The notes below the pieces were generated by a model that had not been told where the DNA came from, did not search any database, and saw only the letters and a program-made list of their open reading frames with translations. A DNA stretch of 53,620 nucleotides, from NCBI RefSeq assembly GCF_042652985.1, contig NZ_JBHSHQ010000037.1, positions 1-53,620 on the forward strand, read 5' to 3'. This DNA is from Ruoffia tabacinasalis (lineage in GTDB: Bacteria > Bacillota > Bacilli > Lactobacillales > Aerococcaceae). How positions within the stretch are numbered: the stretch's first letter is position 1; every line of letters starts with the position of its first letter. Positions 43,135-51,515 of the stretch are shown piece after piece. The translations under genes were made by a program, and so were the position numbers.

Positions 43135-44514
43135 TTATTCTTCAGTATTTTCTTCTATTTCTAACCATTTTGGCATATAGTGGGTTTCTAACCACTTCGT
43201 ATGCACTCTGTCCCAATCGATATATTCATCACTTACAAGTGCTTCAAGTAAGTCGATATTTGTCTCAACACCTTCAACAGTCACTTCATATAAAGCACGC
43301 TCCATTATCTTCAAAGCGTCTTCTAAAGTATTTGAATGCGTAATTACTTTCGCAACCATTGAATCATAGAATGGTGGTAATGTGTAATTAGGATATAGAG
43401 CCGATTCAACTCGTAAACCTAGACCGCCTGAAGGAAACATTAATTGATCAATGTGACCAGCGGAAGGTCTAAAATTATCTCTTGGATTCTCTGCGTTCAA
43501 ACGTACTTCAACCGCAAAGCCTTCTACTTGAATATCAGCTTGCTTATACGTTAATGGTTCACCCATGGCTACACGGATTTGTTCTTTTACAATATCTACA
43601 CCTGTTACCATTTCGGTTACGGGATGCTCAACTTGTAAACGAGTATTCATCTCCATAAAGAAGAAGTTATTGTCTTTATCAACTAAAAACTCAATGGTTC
43701 CAGCGTTCTGATAGCCTATGGCTTCCGCTGCTTTTACAGCTGTTTCACATATGTTTTTTCTGACCTCTAAAGGCAGACTGACCGCAGGTGAGATTTCTAG
43801 AACTTTTTGATTGTTACGTTGGAATGAGCAATCTCTTTCTCCTAGATGGATAACATTTCCGTATTTATCGCCTAATAATTGAACTTCAATATGTTTTGCA
43901 GGCGCAATGATACGCTCAATATATAAATCTTTATTCCCATATATTGCTTCCGTCTCATTTTGCGCTTGATTAAATAACAAATCTAATTGTGAAGCATCTT
44001 CAACACGGCGCATCCCTTTACCTCCACCACCATCTGCAGCTTTAATCATCAATGGGTAGCCAATATCAAGTGCGATATCACGGGCTTCTTCTATTGAATA
44101 AATTAAACCAGTACTACCGGGAGTAATTGGAATACCAGACTTACGCATTGTATCTCTGGCATGTTGTTTATGTCCCATGACATCAATAATATGACTATTC
44201 GGTCCGATGAATTCAATCCCTACATCTTCACATAAAGTCACAAAGTCACTACGTTCTGATAAAAAACCGTAACCGGGGTGAATCGCATCCACACCTGTTG
44301 CTAAAGCAGCACTGATGACAGCGACTGGATTTGCATAAGAATCCAATGATTTTGCTGGACCAATACAGATGGCTTCGTCCGCTAATTCAGTATGCAAGGC
44401 ATTCCGATCTGCTTCACTGAAGATAGCCACTGAAGTAATATCCATCTCGCGGAGCGCACGTATAATTCTAACCGCGATTTCTCCACGGTTTGCCACGAGA
44501 ACTTTTTTAAACAT
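43135..44514 (-). CDS. accC: biotin carboxylase subunit of acetyl-CoA carboxylase
   Basis: 459-residue ATP-grasp enzyme that carboxylates biotin on AccB with bicarbonate. Motifs: KVLVANRGEIAVRIIRALRE at the N-terminus, HPGYGFLSE (about 80-88), the Gly-rich ATP loop KAADGGGGKGMRRVE (about 159-173), and FFMEMNTRLQVEHPVTEMV (about 284-302) with the catalytic Glu/Arg. It follows fabZ with a 1-nt gap. Confidence 0.98.
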   Translation of the reverse strand: MFKKVLVANRGEIAVRIIRALREMDITSVAIFSEADRNALHTELADEAICIGPAKSLDSYANPVAVISAALATGVDAIHPGYGFLSERSDFVTLCEDVGIEFIGPNSHIIDVMGHKQHARDTMRKSGIPITPGSTGLIYSIEEARDIALDIGYPLMIKAADGGGGKGMRRVEDASQLDLLFNQAQNETEAIYGNKDLYIERIIAPAKHIEVQLLGDKYGNVIHLGERDCSFQRNNQKVLEISPAVSLPLEVRKNICETAVKAAEAIGYQNAGTIEFLVDKDNNFFFMEMNTRLQVEHPVTEMVTGVDIVKEQIRVAMGEPLTYKQADIQVEGFAVEVRLNAENPRDNFRPSAGHIDQLMFPSGGLGLRVESALYPNYTLPPFYDSMVAKVITHSNTLEDALKIMERALYEVTVEGVETNIDLLEALVSDEYIDWDRVHTKWLETHYMPKWLEIEENTEE

Positions 44515-44515
44515 C

Positions 44516-44950
44516 TTATTTCGCCCCTATAATGAATGTCATTTCACATTCACATACGACTTTATCCCCAACGTATGCTTTACCAATTCCGATACCTGCA
44601 TTACTTTTTAGTTTTTTAATATTAACTTCAAGACGTAATACATCTCCAGGAACAACTTTTTTACGGAATTTAACTTTATTTAAACCACCTAAGTAAGCTG
44701 TCTTTCCGTCAAATCCTTCTAATGATAATAATGGAATTGATCCGGCTTGTGCTAATGATTCTACAATTAGAACGCCTGGGAATACAGGTTCTCCAGGGAA
44801 GTGTCCTTGGAATACTTCTTCGTTAATTGTCACGTTCTTACGTGCGACAACTTTTTCACCCGGAATTAATTCATCCACTGCATCGATAAAGAAAATTGGG
44901 TAACGATTTGGAATAATTTCCATTACTTGAGTTGCTGTTAATAGTGTCAT
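44516..44950 (-). CDS. fabZ: 3-hydroxyacyl-ACP dehydratase
   Basis: 144-residue hot-dog-fold enzyme that dehydrates 3-hydroxyacyl-ACP. The catalytic His is in FQGHFPGEPVFPGV (about 47-60) and the catalytic Glu in LIVESLAQAG (about 61-70). No FabM isomerase gene is found in this window, although FabM lies near fabT in streptococci; unsaturated fatty acid synthesis may need a gene elsewhere. It lies 10 nt after accB. Confidence 0.96.
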   Translation of the reverse strand: MTLLTATQVMEIIPNRYPIFFIDAVDELIPGEKVVARKNVTINEEVFQGHFPGEPVFPGVLIVESLAQAGSIPLLSLEGFDGKTAYLGGLNKVKFRKKVVPGDVLRLEVNIKKLKSNAGIGIGKAYVGDKVVCECEMTFIIGAK

Positions 44951-44960
44951 TGTTTTCCTC

Positions 44961-45437
44961 CTACTTAATTCTCATAATTGGTTGACCAAATTCAACAACA
45001 GTTTCATTCTCAACAAGAATTTCTACAACTGTTCCTGAATGGTTCGCTTGAATTTCATTCATTAATTTCATTGCTTCTATAATTACGACTGTATCTCCTT
45101 CAGACACAGTGTCACCAACCTTAACGAAAGCATCGCTATCTGGGTTAGGTTGTAAATATACTACCCCAACCATTGGTGATGTAATTAATACACCTTCCTC
45201 AACGTCGATGTCGTTTGTTACTGGTTTCGTTTCATCGATCTGAGTTGGAGCTGTTTCTTGCTCCACTGTCGGTGTTGGTGTTGGTTTACTTTCTTCTTGT
45301 TGACCGTAGTAAACCGGGGCTTCTTTAGGCATTTCTTTTGAAAGAACGAGTTTTACATCGTCTGTTTCATAGTTTAAGAAAGCTAATGAAGATTGATCTA
45401 ATTTATCGATTAATGATAGTAATTGTTCTTGATTCAA
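44961..45437 (-). CDS. accB: biotin carboxyl carrier protein of acetyl-CoA carboxylase
   Basis: 158-residue biotin carrier. A short helical N-terminus (LLSLIDKLDQSSLAFLNYET) is followed by a Pro/Thr-rich linker and the C-terminal biotinyl domain (about 85-158) with the biotin-accepting Lys in IIEAMKLMNEI. The start is uncertain: TTG 45437 gives a family-like N-terminus but has only a weak RBS; an in-frame TTG at 45455 lies inside fabF. It follows fabF closely, which suggests translational coupling. Confidence 0.92.
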   Translation of the reverse strand: MNQEQLLSLIDKLDQSSLAFLNYETDDVKLVLSKEMPKEAPVYYGQQEESKPTPTPTVEQETAPTQIDETKPVTNDIDVEEGVLITSPMVGVVYLQPNPDSDAFVKVGDTVSEGDTVVIIEAMKLMNEIQANHSGTVVEILVENETVVEFGQPIMRIK

Positions 45438-45439
45438 AA

Positions 45440-46675
45440 TTACGCACCGTCCCAACGTTTAAAGCAAAGTACCGCATTATGTCCACCAAAACCTAGCGAG
45501 TTAGATAGAGCATATTGAATGTCTTGTTTACGTCCTTCACCAGGTACATAGTCAAGATCACATGCTTCGTCTGAATTTTCTAAGCCTAATGTTGGTGGGA
45601 TAAAGCCTTCTTGTAATGCTTTAACCGTCATAATTGATTCAACACCACCAGCTGCTCCTAATAAGTGTCCAAAGTGTCCTTTAGAACTTGAAATTGGTAC
45701 TTTATGTGCGTGATCTCCTAAAGCATATTTAATCGCTGTCGTTTCACCTGAATCATTTGTTGGTGTACTTGTTCCGTGAGCATTGATATAATCAACGTCT
45801 TCTGGTTGAATACCTGCCATCTTAATGGCTTGGAGCATCGCTTCTCCTGCACCACTTCCGTCAGGTAATGGAGCAGTCATGTGGTAAGCATCTGAGTTTG
45901 AACCATAACCAACGACTTCACCATAAATTGTTGCATTACGTGCTTGAGCTGATTCTAATGATTCTAAGAATACAATCCCAGCACCCTCACCCATAACAAA
46001 GCCATCACGATCTTTATCAAATGGACGAGACGCTTTTGCTGGATCTTCATTTGTAGATAAAGCAGTTAAAGCCGCGAAACCAGAGATTCCGATTTCGTTA
46101 ATCGTTGACTCAGCGCCACCCGCGATACAAGCATCTAATAAACCATTTTGAATCTTAATAAACGCTTCACCTATCGCATTAGTTGCACTGGCACAAGCTG
46201 TTACAATATCTAAACTGATTCCACGTGCACCAAACTGCATTGAAATATTCCCAGCGGCCATGTTACCAATTGTTAATGGAACAAATAAAGGCGGTACTCT
46301 TTTAGTACCTTTATCTTTCATCTTTAAAATACCGTTTTGAATAGCATGTAGTCCACCAATTCCTGAACTCACCATTACCCCTACATTAAATGGATTACTT
46401 GAAATATCATAACCACTCATCTCAACAGCTTCTTTACTTGCTGCGACACCAAATTGTGAGAATTTGTCCATTCTCTGGCTATCTTTTCTTCCTAATTCTT
46501 CTCTTGCATCAAAGCCTTTAACTTCCCCTGCAACAGTTACGCCTGTTTCAGATGCATCAAAACCTTCAATTGGTGCAATACCTGATTTATTTGTTAATAC
46601 ACTATCCCAGAATGCATCGACACTATTACCAATAGGTGATACAGTTCCTAGACCTGTTATTACGACTCTTCTCAT
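45440..46675 (-). CDS. fabF: beta-ketoacyl-ACP synthase II
   Basis: 411-residue condensing enzyme that elongates acyl-ACP with malonyl-ACP. Nucleophile Cys is in DIVTACASATNAIGEA (about 159-174), and the two His in NAHGTSTPTND (about 300-310) and HFGHLLGAAGG (about 335-345). ATG 46675 has AAGGAGG at 6 nt; an ATG nine codons earlier overlaps fabG and the RBS. No fabB-like gene is present, so FabF is the cluster's elongation synthase. Confidence 0.97.
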   Translation of the reverse strand: MRRVVITGLGTVSPIGNSVDAFWDSVLTNKSGIAPIEGFDASETGVTVAGEVKGFDAREELGRKDSQRMDKFSQFGVAASKEAVEMSGYDISSNPFNVGVMVSSGIGGLHAIQNGILKMKDKGTKRVPPLFVPLTIGNMAAGNISMQFGARGISLDIVTACASATNAIGEAFIKIQNGLLDACIAGGAESTINEIGISGFAALTALSTNEDPAKASRPFDKDRDGFVMGEGAGIVFLESLESAQARNATIYGEVVGYGSNSDAYHMTAPLPDGSGAGEAMLQAIKMAGIQPEDVDYINAHGTSTPTNDSGETTAIKYALGDHAHKVPISSSKGHFGHLLGAAGGVESIMTVKALQEGFIPPTLGLENSDEACDLDYVPGEGRKQDIQYALSNSLGFGGHNAVLCFKRWDGA

Positions 46676-46685
46676 AGAATCCTCC

Positions 46686-47408
46686 TTAAATATGTAATCC
46701 ACCGTTAACTTCGATGACTTGACCGGTAATATATCGGTTAGTAATCAAGAAATCAACGACAGAACTAATCTCTTCAACTTGACCAAAGCGTTTTAATGGA
46801 ATGTGACTTAACATTGTTTTCTTAACTTTATCACTCAAAGCGTCAGTCATATCTGTTTCAATATAACCTGGCGCTATCGCATTGACAGTGATTGATCGAC
46901 TTCCTAGCTCTTTCGCTAAAGACTTAGTTAAACCGATTACGCCTGCTTTACTGGCAGCATAATTTGCTTGCCCTGGATTTCCTGTTACACCTACAACACT
47001 AGACATATTAATAATTGTCCCAGATTTTTGTTTTAACATAATCGGTGATACAAATCTTGTTAAGTTAAAAGTTCCTTTTAAGTTTGTATTGATCACGTTA
47101 TCAAAATCTTCTTCTGTCATACGAAGGAATAATCCATCGCTTGTAATACCCGCATTATTAATTAAAACGTCGATTCTGCCATATGTTTCGCGAACTTCCT
47201 CAACAAGTTGTTTCGCTCCATCAAAGTCACTAATATCTCCGATGGCTTGACCTACTTCCAATTCATAGTCAGCAAATTCTTGAAGTACTTCCTCAGCAAA
47301 TGGTTTACGACTATTTAAAATTACTTGATGCCCAGCTTCTGCTAAATGTTTAGCGATACCTAGACCAATTCCTCTTGAGCTACCGCTGATTAAACATGTT
47401 AATGTCAT
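46686..47408 (-). CDS. fabG: 3-oxoacyl-ACP reductase
   Basis: 240-residue short-chain dehydrogenase that reduces 3-oxoacyl-ACP with NADPH. The cofactor loop ISGSSRGIGLGIAKHL is at about 7-22, NNAGITSDGLF at about 85-95, and the catalytic Ser/Tyr/Lys in MSSVVG and YAASKAG (about 149-155). The C-terminus ends in GQVIEVNGGLHI. Its start overlaps the fabD stop by one base (TAATG). Confidence 0.97.
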   Translation of the reverse strand: MTLTCLISGSSRGIGLGIAKHLAEAGHQVILNSRKPFAEEVLQEFADYELEVGQAIGDISDFDGAKQLVEEVRETYGRIDVLINNAGITSDGLFLRMTEEDFDNVINTNLKGTFNLTRFVSPIMLKQKSGTIINMSSVVGVTGNPGQANYAASKAGVIGLTKSLAKELGSRSITVNAIAPGYIETDMTDALSDKVKKTMLSHIPLKRFGQVEEISSVVDFLITNRYITGQVIEVNGGLHI

Positions 47409-48358
47409 TATTTCCCTCCACTACTTAACCATTGTGTTAATTCTTCAACATCGTCAACTTTATCCACTACAAAAACTTCTGGAGCCAATTCATCCTTCGC
47501 CATTAATTTAGCTAAGGTATTTCCTGGTCCAATTTGGATAACATGTGTAATTCCTTCTTCTTTTAAGCGATGAACCGTTGGGAACCATTTCACTGGTTTA
47601 ACCAAATGGTCGCTTAATAAAGTACGAATCTGATCTGTTGAATGATTCTCAACAGTTACATTACTAATTACTGGAACTGTTCCTGCTTGAAAGTTTATGT
47701 CGGCAAGTACTTCTTCGAAGTCTGCTTGCATCCCTTTCATAATCGGAGTATGGAAAGGTCCTTCTACTTTTAATGGGATGACTTTCCGATAACCTAAACT
47801 TTTTGCTTCTTTTCTAAAAGCAGTGACTGCTTCTTTTATCCCAGCGACAACTATTTGAGTTGGCGAGTTGTAATTAGCAATATATAAAGGTGTCTCTTCA
47901 GTATGAATACTTTCAACAAGTGTCTTAATTTCATCGATGGGCATATTAATTACAGCTGCCATAAGGTAACTTGCATCCTTTTCGATGTGTTCACAGTACG
48001 CAGACATAATATCTCCACGCTTTTTAATTAAATTTAATCCTTCGTCAAGTTCTAATACATCACTGGCAATTAAAGAACTATACTCGCCTAAACTTAACCC
48101 AGCCATATATTGTATGGCTGGGAGTTTAGTTTTAATCGATTCATAAATAGCTAAGCTTGTTGTAACGATTGCAGGTTGAGCATTTTTTGTTAAAGCCAAT
48201 TGATTGATATCAGAATTGTTCCACGTTTGAATCGGTAATTGAGTGATGTCTTCTGCTTGAGTGAAGATTTCTTTTGCTTCTTGAAATGCTTCGACAAAAT
48301 CCATTCCCATCCCCTCATAATGTGCACCTTGACCATTAAATATAATAGCCAATTTCAT
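47408..48358 (-). CDS. fabD: malonyl-CoA:ACP acyltransferase
   Basis: 316-residue enzyme that loads malonyl onto ACP. The N-terminal FNGQGAHYEGMGMDF has the usual Gln; the nucleophile Ser is in AGLSLGEYSSL (about 85-95), and the catalytic His in VEGPFHTPIMKGM (about 197-209). It lies 16 nt after fabK and overlaps fabG by one base. Confidence 0.96.
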   Translation of the reverse strand: MKLAIIFNGQGAHYEGMGMDFVEAFQEAKEIFTQAEDITQLPIQTWNNSDINQLALTKNAQPAIVTTSLAIYESIKTKLPAIQYMAGLSLGEYSSLIASDVLELDEGLNLIKKRGDIMSAYCEHIEKDASYLMAAVINMPIDEIKTLVESIHTEETPLYIANYNSPTQIVVAGIKEAVTAFRKEAKSLGYRKVIPLKVEGPFHTPIMKGMQADFEEVLADINFQAGTVPVISNVTVENHSTDQIRTLLSDHLVKPVKWFPTVHRLKEEGITHVIQIGPGNTLAKLMAKDELAPEVFVVDKVDDVEELTQWLSSGGK

Positions 48359-48374
48359 AAAATCACCCTTCCAA

Positions 48375-49334
48375 TTAAGCTTTAAAATAATTTGCTTTTT
48401 CCTTATATGTTTCTTTCGCTACTTGAATATAATCTTCAATAATTTCTTTAACAGTTCGTCTTTCTTTAATTAAACCGGCAATCTGGCCAGCCATCATTGA
48501 TCCACCTACTGTATCGCCTTCCACAACGGCCTTTCTTAGAGCACCTTGAGCCATTTGCTCTAAGCGTGAAAAGTCTTGGCCTGGAAGACTTGTGATTTCT
48601 TTCTCGACTTGTAAATATTCTTTTGTTAGTCGGTTTCTCAGTACTCGGACTGGATGTCCTGTAATCTGACCTGTTACAACAGTATCAATATCACTTGCTT
48701 TAAGGATCGCATTCTTAAAGTTATCATGAGCATTAGATTCTTCTGCAACAACGAAACGAGTACCCACTTGGATACCCTCAGCACCTAGCATTAAGGCTGC
48801 TGCTAATCCGCGACCGTCTCCGAACCCTCCTGCAGCAATGACAGGAATCTTTACAACTTCTGTGACTTGAGCTAAAAGAGCTAAACTCGTTAATTTACCG
48901 ATATGTCCCCCAGCTTCCATCCCTTCAACAACAACAGCGGCAGCTCCAATTTTCTCCATTCGTTTCGCTAGAGCGACTGAAGCTACAACTGGAATGACGC
49001 TAATACCTGCATCGTGAAATCTTTGCATGTATTTTGCAGGATTTCCTGCACCTGTTGTGATGATTTTTATTCCAGATTCGATTAAGTAATCAACAACCTC
49101 TTCGGTATTTGCGTTTAAAAGCATGACATTCACTGCAAATGGTTTGTCAGTTTTTGACTTCATTAATTCAACTTTTTCTCGAACTAATTCAACAGGGTCA
49201 TGTCCTGTTCCTATAACGCCTAATCCACCAGCATTTGATACTGCGCTCGCTAAATCCGCATCAGCAACCCATGCCATTGCACCTTGAACAATAGGATATT
49301 CAATGTTTAATAATTCTGTAATGGCTGTCTTCAT
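48375..49334 (-). CDS. fabK: FMN-dependent enoyl-ACP reductase II
   Basis: 319-residue TIM-barrel flavoprotein that performs the last reduction of each elongation cycle with NAD(P)H. Visible are IVQGAMAWVADADLASAVSN (about 14-33), GAGNPAKYM, VEGMEAGGHIGKLTSL (about 137-152) and AAGGFGDGRGLAAALMLGAE. Use of FabK rather than FabI is the streptococcal pattern and predicts low sensitivity to triclosan. It lies 29 nt after acpP. Confidence 0.96.
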   Translation of the reverse strand: MKTAITELLNIEYPIVQGAMAWVADADLASAVSNAGGLGVIGTGHDPVELVREKVELMKSKTDKPFAVNVMLLNANTEEVVDYLIESGIKIITTGAGNPAKYMQRFHDAGISVIPVVASVALAKRMEKIGAAAVVVEGMEAGGHIGKLTSLALLAQVTEVVKIPVIAAGGFGDGRGLAAALMLGAEGIQVGTRFVVAEESNAHDNFKNAILKASDIDTVVTGQITGHPVRVLRNRLTKEYLQVEKEITSLPGQDFSRLEQMAQGALRKAVVEGDTVGGSMMAGQIAGLIKERRTVKEIIEDYIQVAKETYKEKANYFKA

Positions 49335-49363
49335 ATATACCTTCCTTTATCTAACGAGAAAAA

Positions 49364-49585
49364 TTATTTGTCTAATCCTTCTACGTAACTAACTAAATCT
49401 CCAACTGTTTTTAAGTCTTGGTCTGTATCAATTGTAATATCGAATTCATCTTCGATTTCGTTGATAACTTGGAAGATATCTAAGCTATCTGCTTCTAAAT
49501 CATTTTCAAAGCTAGTTTCTAAAGTTACTTCATTCTCTTCTACACCTAATTGATCTACGATAATTTCTTTAATTTTTTCAAACAT
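49364..49585 (-). CDS. acpP: acyl carrier protein
   Basis: 73-residue acidic four-helix carrier. The 4'-phosphopantetheine is attached to Ser34 in EADSLDIFQVINEIED. ATG 49585 has GGAGG 8 nt upstream; an upstream in-frame TTG (49600) overlaps that RBS. It is the cluster ACP between fabH and fabK. Confidence 0.96.
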   Translation of the reverse strand: MFEKIKEIIVDQLGVEENEVTLETSFENDLEADSLDIFQVINEIEDEFDITIDTDQDLKTVGDLVSYVEGLDK

Positions 49586-49606
49586 AATATTTTCCTCCAA
49601 TAATTT

Positions 49607-50551
49607 TTATAATTTTGTATGTACTTCGCCCCATGTTAAGCCTGCACCAAAACCAGTCATAACAACACTTTGTGTGCCATCTAGTCTGATTTGTTTTGCT
49701 TCAACCAATTCATTTAATAGAATTGGAATACTTCCAGCAGATACATTCCCAACACGGTCTATATTTGATGGTATTTTTGATAAATCCATCTTTAGTTTTT
49801 TGGACATCATCTTTATAAAGCGGTAGTTCGCTTGATGACTAATGATATAATCCAAAGATTCTTGTTTGTTTACAAATTGATCTAATGACGGAAGAACCGT
49901 TCTTTGAACGAAATTGAACACTTCGCGTCCATTCATCGTCAAAGTAATATTTCCTTCTTCATTTGGAGCCACTGCGATGGATAGATTTTCATCACCTTGA
50001 GAATACAAGCTACTATCATATTCAGGTAAACCTTCGCCGTCATTGGCAATTAATATTGCCCCAGCGCCATCACCGAATAAGATAGATGTACCTCGATCAT
50101 TGAAATCTAAAATCTGACTCATCTTCTCAGCACCAATTACTAATGTGTAGCCAGATGGAAATGATTTTGACATTTTCTCAGCCACATCCAATGCATACAC
50201 AAATCCACTACATGCGGCATTAATATCAAAACTAATGGCATTCTGACAATTAAGATTTAACTGCACTTTATTGGCTGTTGAAGGTGTATATTCTCTTTGT
50301 GACATCGTTGCTACTATAATCAACTTTATGTCATCTCGAATATCTTCATCCAGTTTACTGAGTAAATTATCTACGGCATTTGTCGCGATACTCGCCACTG
50401 TCTCTTCATCATTTGCAAAAAAACGTTGTTTTATACCAGTTCGTTGCTCAATCCATTCTGTGGATGAGTCTAACTGATTTACCTCGATTAATTCTGTGTT
50501 TGATACAGCTTTCTCCGGTAAATACGCTCCTGTAGCAATAATACGACTCAT
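49607..50551 (-). CDS. fabH: beta-ketoacyl-ACP synthase III
   Basis: 314-residue enzyme that starts fatty-acid synthesis by condensing an acyl-CoA with malonyl-ACP. The catalytic Cys is in FDINAACSGFVYAL (about 107-120), the His in ISHQANYRFIKM (about 238-249), and the Asn in RVGNVSAGSIPILLNE. N-terminal ATGAYLPEKAVSN and the active-site-adjacent GAGLTWGEV at the C-terminus are typical. It follows fabT by 14 nt. Confidence 0.97.
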   Translation of the reverse strand: MSRIIATGAYLPEKAVSNTELIEVNQLDSSTEWIEQRTGIKQRFFANDEETVASIATNAVDNLLSKLDEDIRDDIKLIIVATMSQREYTPSTANKVQLNLNCQNAISFDINAACSGFVYALDVAEKMSKSFPSGYTLVIGAEKMSQILDFNDRGTSILFGDGAGAILIANDGEGLPEYDSSLYSQGDENLSIAVAPNEEGNITLTMNGREVFNFVQRTVLPSLDQFVNKQESLDYIISHQANYRFIKMMSKKLKMDLSKIPSNIDRVGNVSAGSIPILLNELVEAKQIRLDGTQSVVMTGFGAGLTWGEVHTKL

Positions 50552-50565
50552 ATCATCTTCCTTTT

Positions 50566-51018
50566 TTACAATTTCTCTTTAATGTCATTTAAGAAATTAT
50601 GTAGATTACCTAATCCCTTTATTAACATTTCCGCTTCTTCTTTATCTAGACCTGCGATTGTATCTCTCACCATATCTAGATGGAATTTGCGGTGCAAGCG
50701 AAAGAGTAATTTTCCTTTTTTAGACAACTTAAGTCTAACAACTCGACGATCTTCTTCTAAACGCACCCGTTCAACATAGCCTTTTGTCACAAGATTTTGA
50801 ATGGACACAGACAAAGTACCTTTAGTGACAGATAATTTCTCTGCTACTTGTGATGAACTTAAATCTCCTTCAAGACCAATTGCTTCAATAGTATGCATCT
50901 CTTTAATAGTTAGATCTGAAAACTCACTTTGTCTAAGCGAATTTTCTTCAATTAATAGTACTTCATTAAATATTTGGACCAAATAATCGTTAATTTTAGT
51001 AACGGTCCCATTATCCAC
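50566..51018 (-). CDS. fabT: MarR-type fatty-acid synthesis repressor FabT
   Basis: 150-residue winged-helix protein. It shows MHTIEAIGLEGDLSSSQVAE, the recognition helix VTKGTLSVSIQNLVTKGYVE (about 69-88) and the wing LEEDRRVVRLKLSKKGK. As first gene of the fab cluster it matches streptococcal FabT, which represses the cluster when bound to long-chain acyl-ACP. Two palindromes that fit the FabT site lie on its own promoter, supporting autoregulation. Confidence 0.94.
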   Translation of the reverse strand: MDNGTVTKINDYLVQIFNEVLLIEENSLRQSEFSDLTIKEMHTIEAIGLEGDLSSSQVAEKLSVTKGTLSVSIQNLVTKGYVERVRLEEDRRVVRLKLSKKGKLLFRLHRKFHLDMVRDTIAGLDKEEAEMLIKGLGNLHNFLNDIKEKL

Positions 51019-51058
51019 TCATTATCACCTCTCATCAACTTCGTTTAATAATCAAACT

Positions 51059-51103
51059 ATTTGATAGTCAAATAATAAATGATATTAGTTTGATTGTCAA
51101 ACT
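51059..51103 (-). promoter_or_regulatory. promoter of the fab-acc operon with two FabT operators
   Basis: Box 1 is ATTTGA-TAG-TCAAAT (51059-51073) and box 2 is AGTTTGA-TTG-TCAAACT (51087-51103), both perfect palindromes around 3 nt with centres 29 bp apart. The minus-strand promoter is -35 TTGACA (51095-51100, inside box 2), 17 nt, -10 TATTAT (51072-51077, touching box 1), so bound repressor would cover both elements and the start site. They resemble the reported FabT site TTTGATTATCAAA. Confidence 0.88.
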
Positions 51104-51260
51104 AAAAAAGTTTAAAGTTTTTTTAAGAAGATAAAAACTATTAGTAACGGCTATTATTCAAATCATTATTGTTATATTGTGTAATCGTTTTAAGTATTAT
51201 TATACCTTTGTTTTGTTGAGGAGATGTGTTGGAGGGTATTTAAAGTGTGGGAGATGTAAA

Positions 51261-51450
51261 AATATGTTCTTGAGATTTTTTCAGGGACATGAAACGCTAA
51301 AATATGTTCTTGAGATTTTCTCAAGGACACGAAACATCAAAATATGTCCCTGTAATTTTCTCAAGGACACGAAACGCCATTATATGTCCCTGTAATTTTC
51401 TCAAGGACACGAAACGTCAAAATATGTCCCTGAAATATTCTCAGGGACAT
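51261..51450. repeat. five tandem 40-bp hairpin-forming repeats
   Basis: Copies begin at 51261, 51301, 51341, 51381 and 51421 with an exact 40-bp period; the last is partial. Each carries a dyad of the type ATGTCCCTG...CAAGGACA, and copy 5 is perfect (ATGTCCCTGA at 51424-51433 with TCAGGGACAT at 51441-51450). No unique spacers separate the units. They lie beyond the gdhA terminator and upstream of fabT, in a non-coding gap. Function is unknown. Confidence 0.92.
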
Positions 51451-51459
51451 ATATTTTAG

Positions 51460-51503
51460 AAAAAAATAAGCTATCAGATGAAAAATTCATCCAATAGCTT
51501 ATT
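51460..51503 (-). terminator. rho-independent terminator of gdhA
   Basis: AATAAGCTAT pairs with ATAGCTTATT (51465-51474 with 51494-51503), with inner GATG/CATC pairing, followed by TTTTTTT on the minus strand. Confidence 0.88.
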
Positions 51504-51515
51504 AATTCGTCTATA

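Noticed and set aside
51177..51395. Plus-strand open frame of 72 codons
   Set aside because: It runs into the 40-bp tandem repeats, whose period is not a multiple of three, so repeated units translate differently. It has no conserved pattern.
51261..51450. CRISPR array
   Set aside because: Units follow each other directly, without unique spacers, and no cas genes are in the window.
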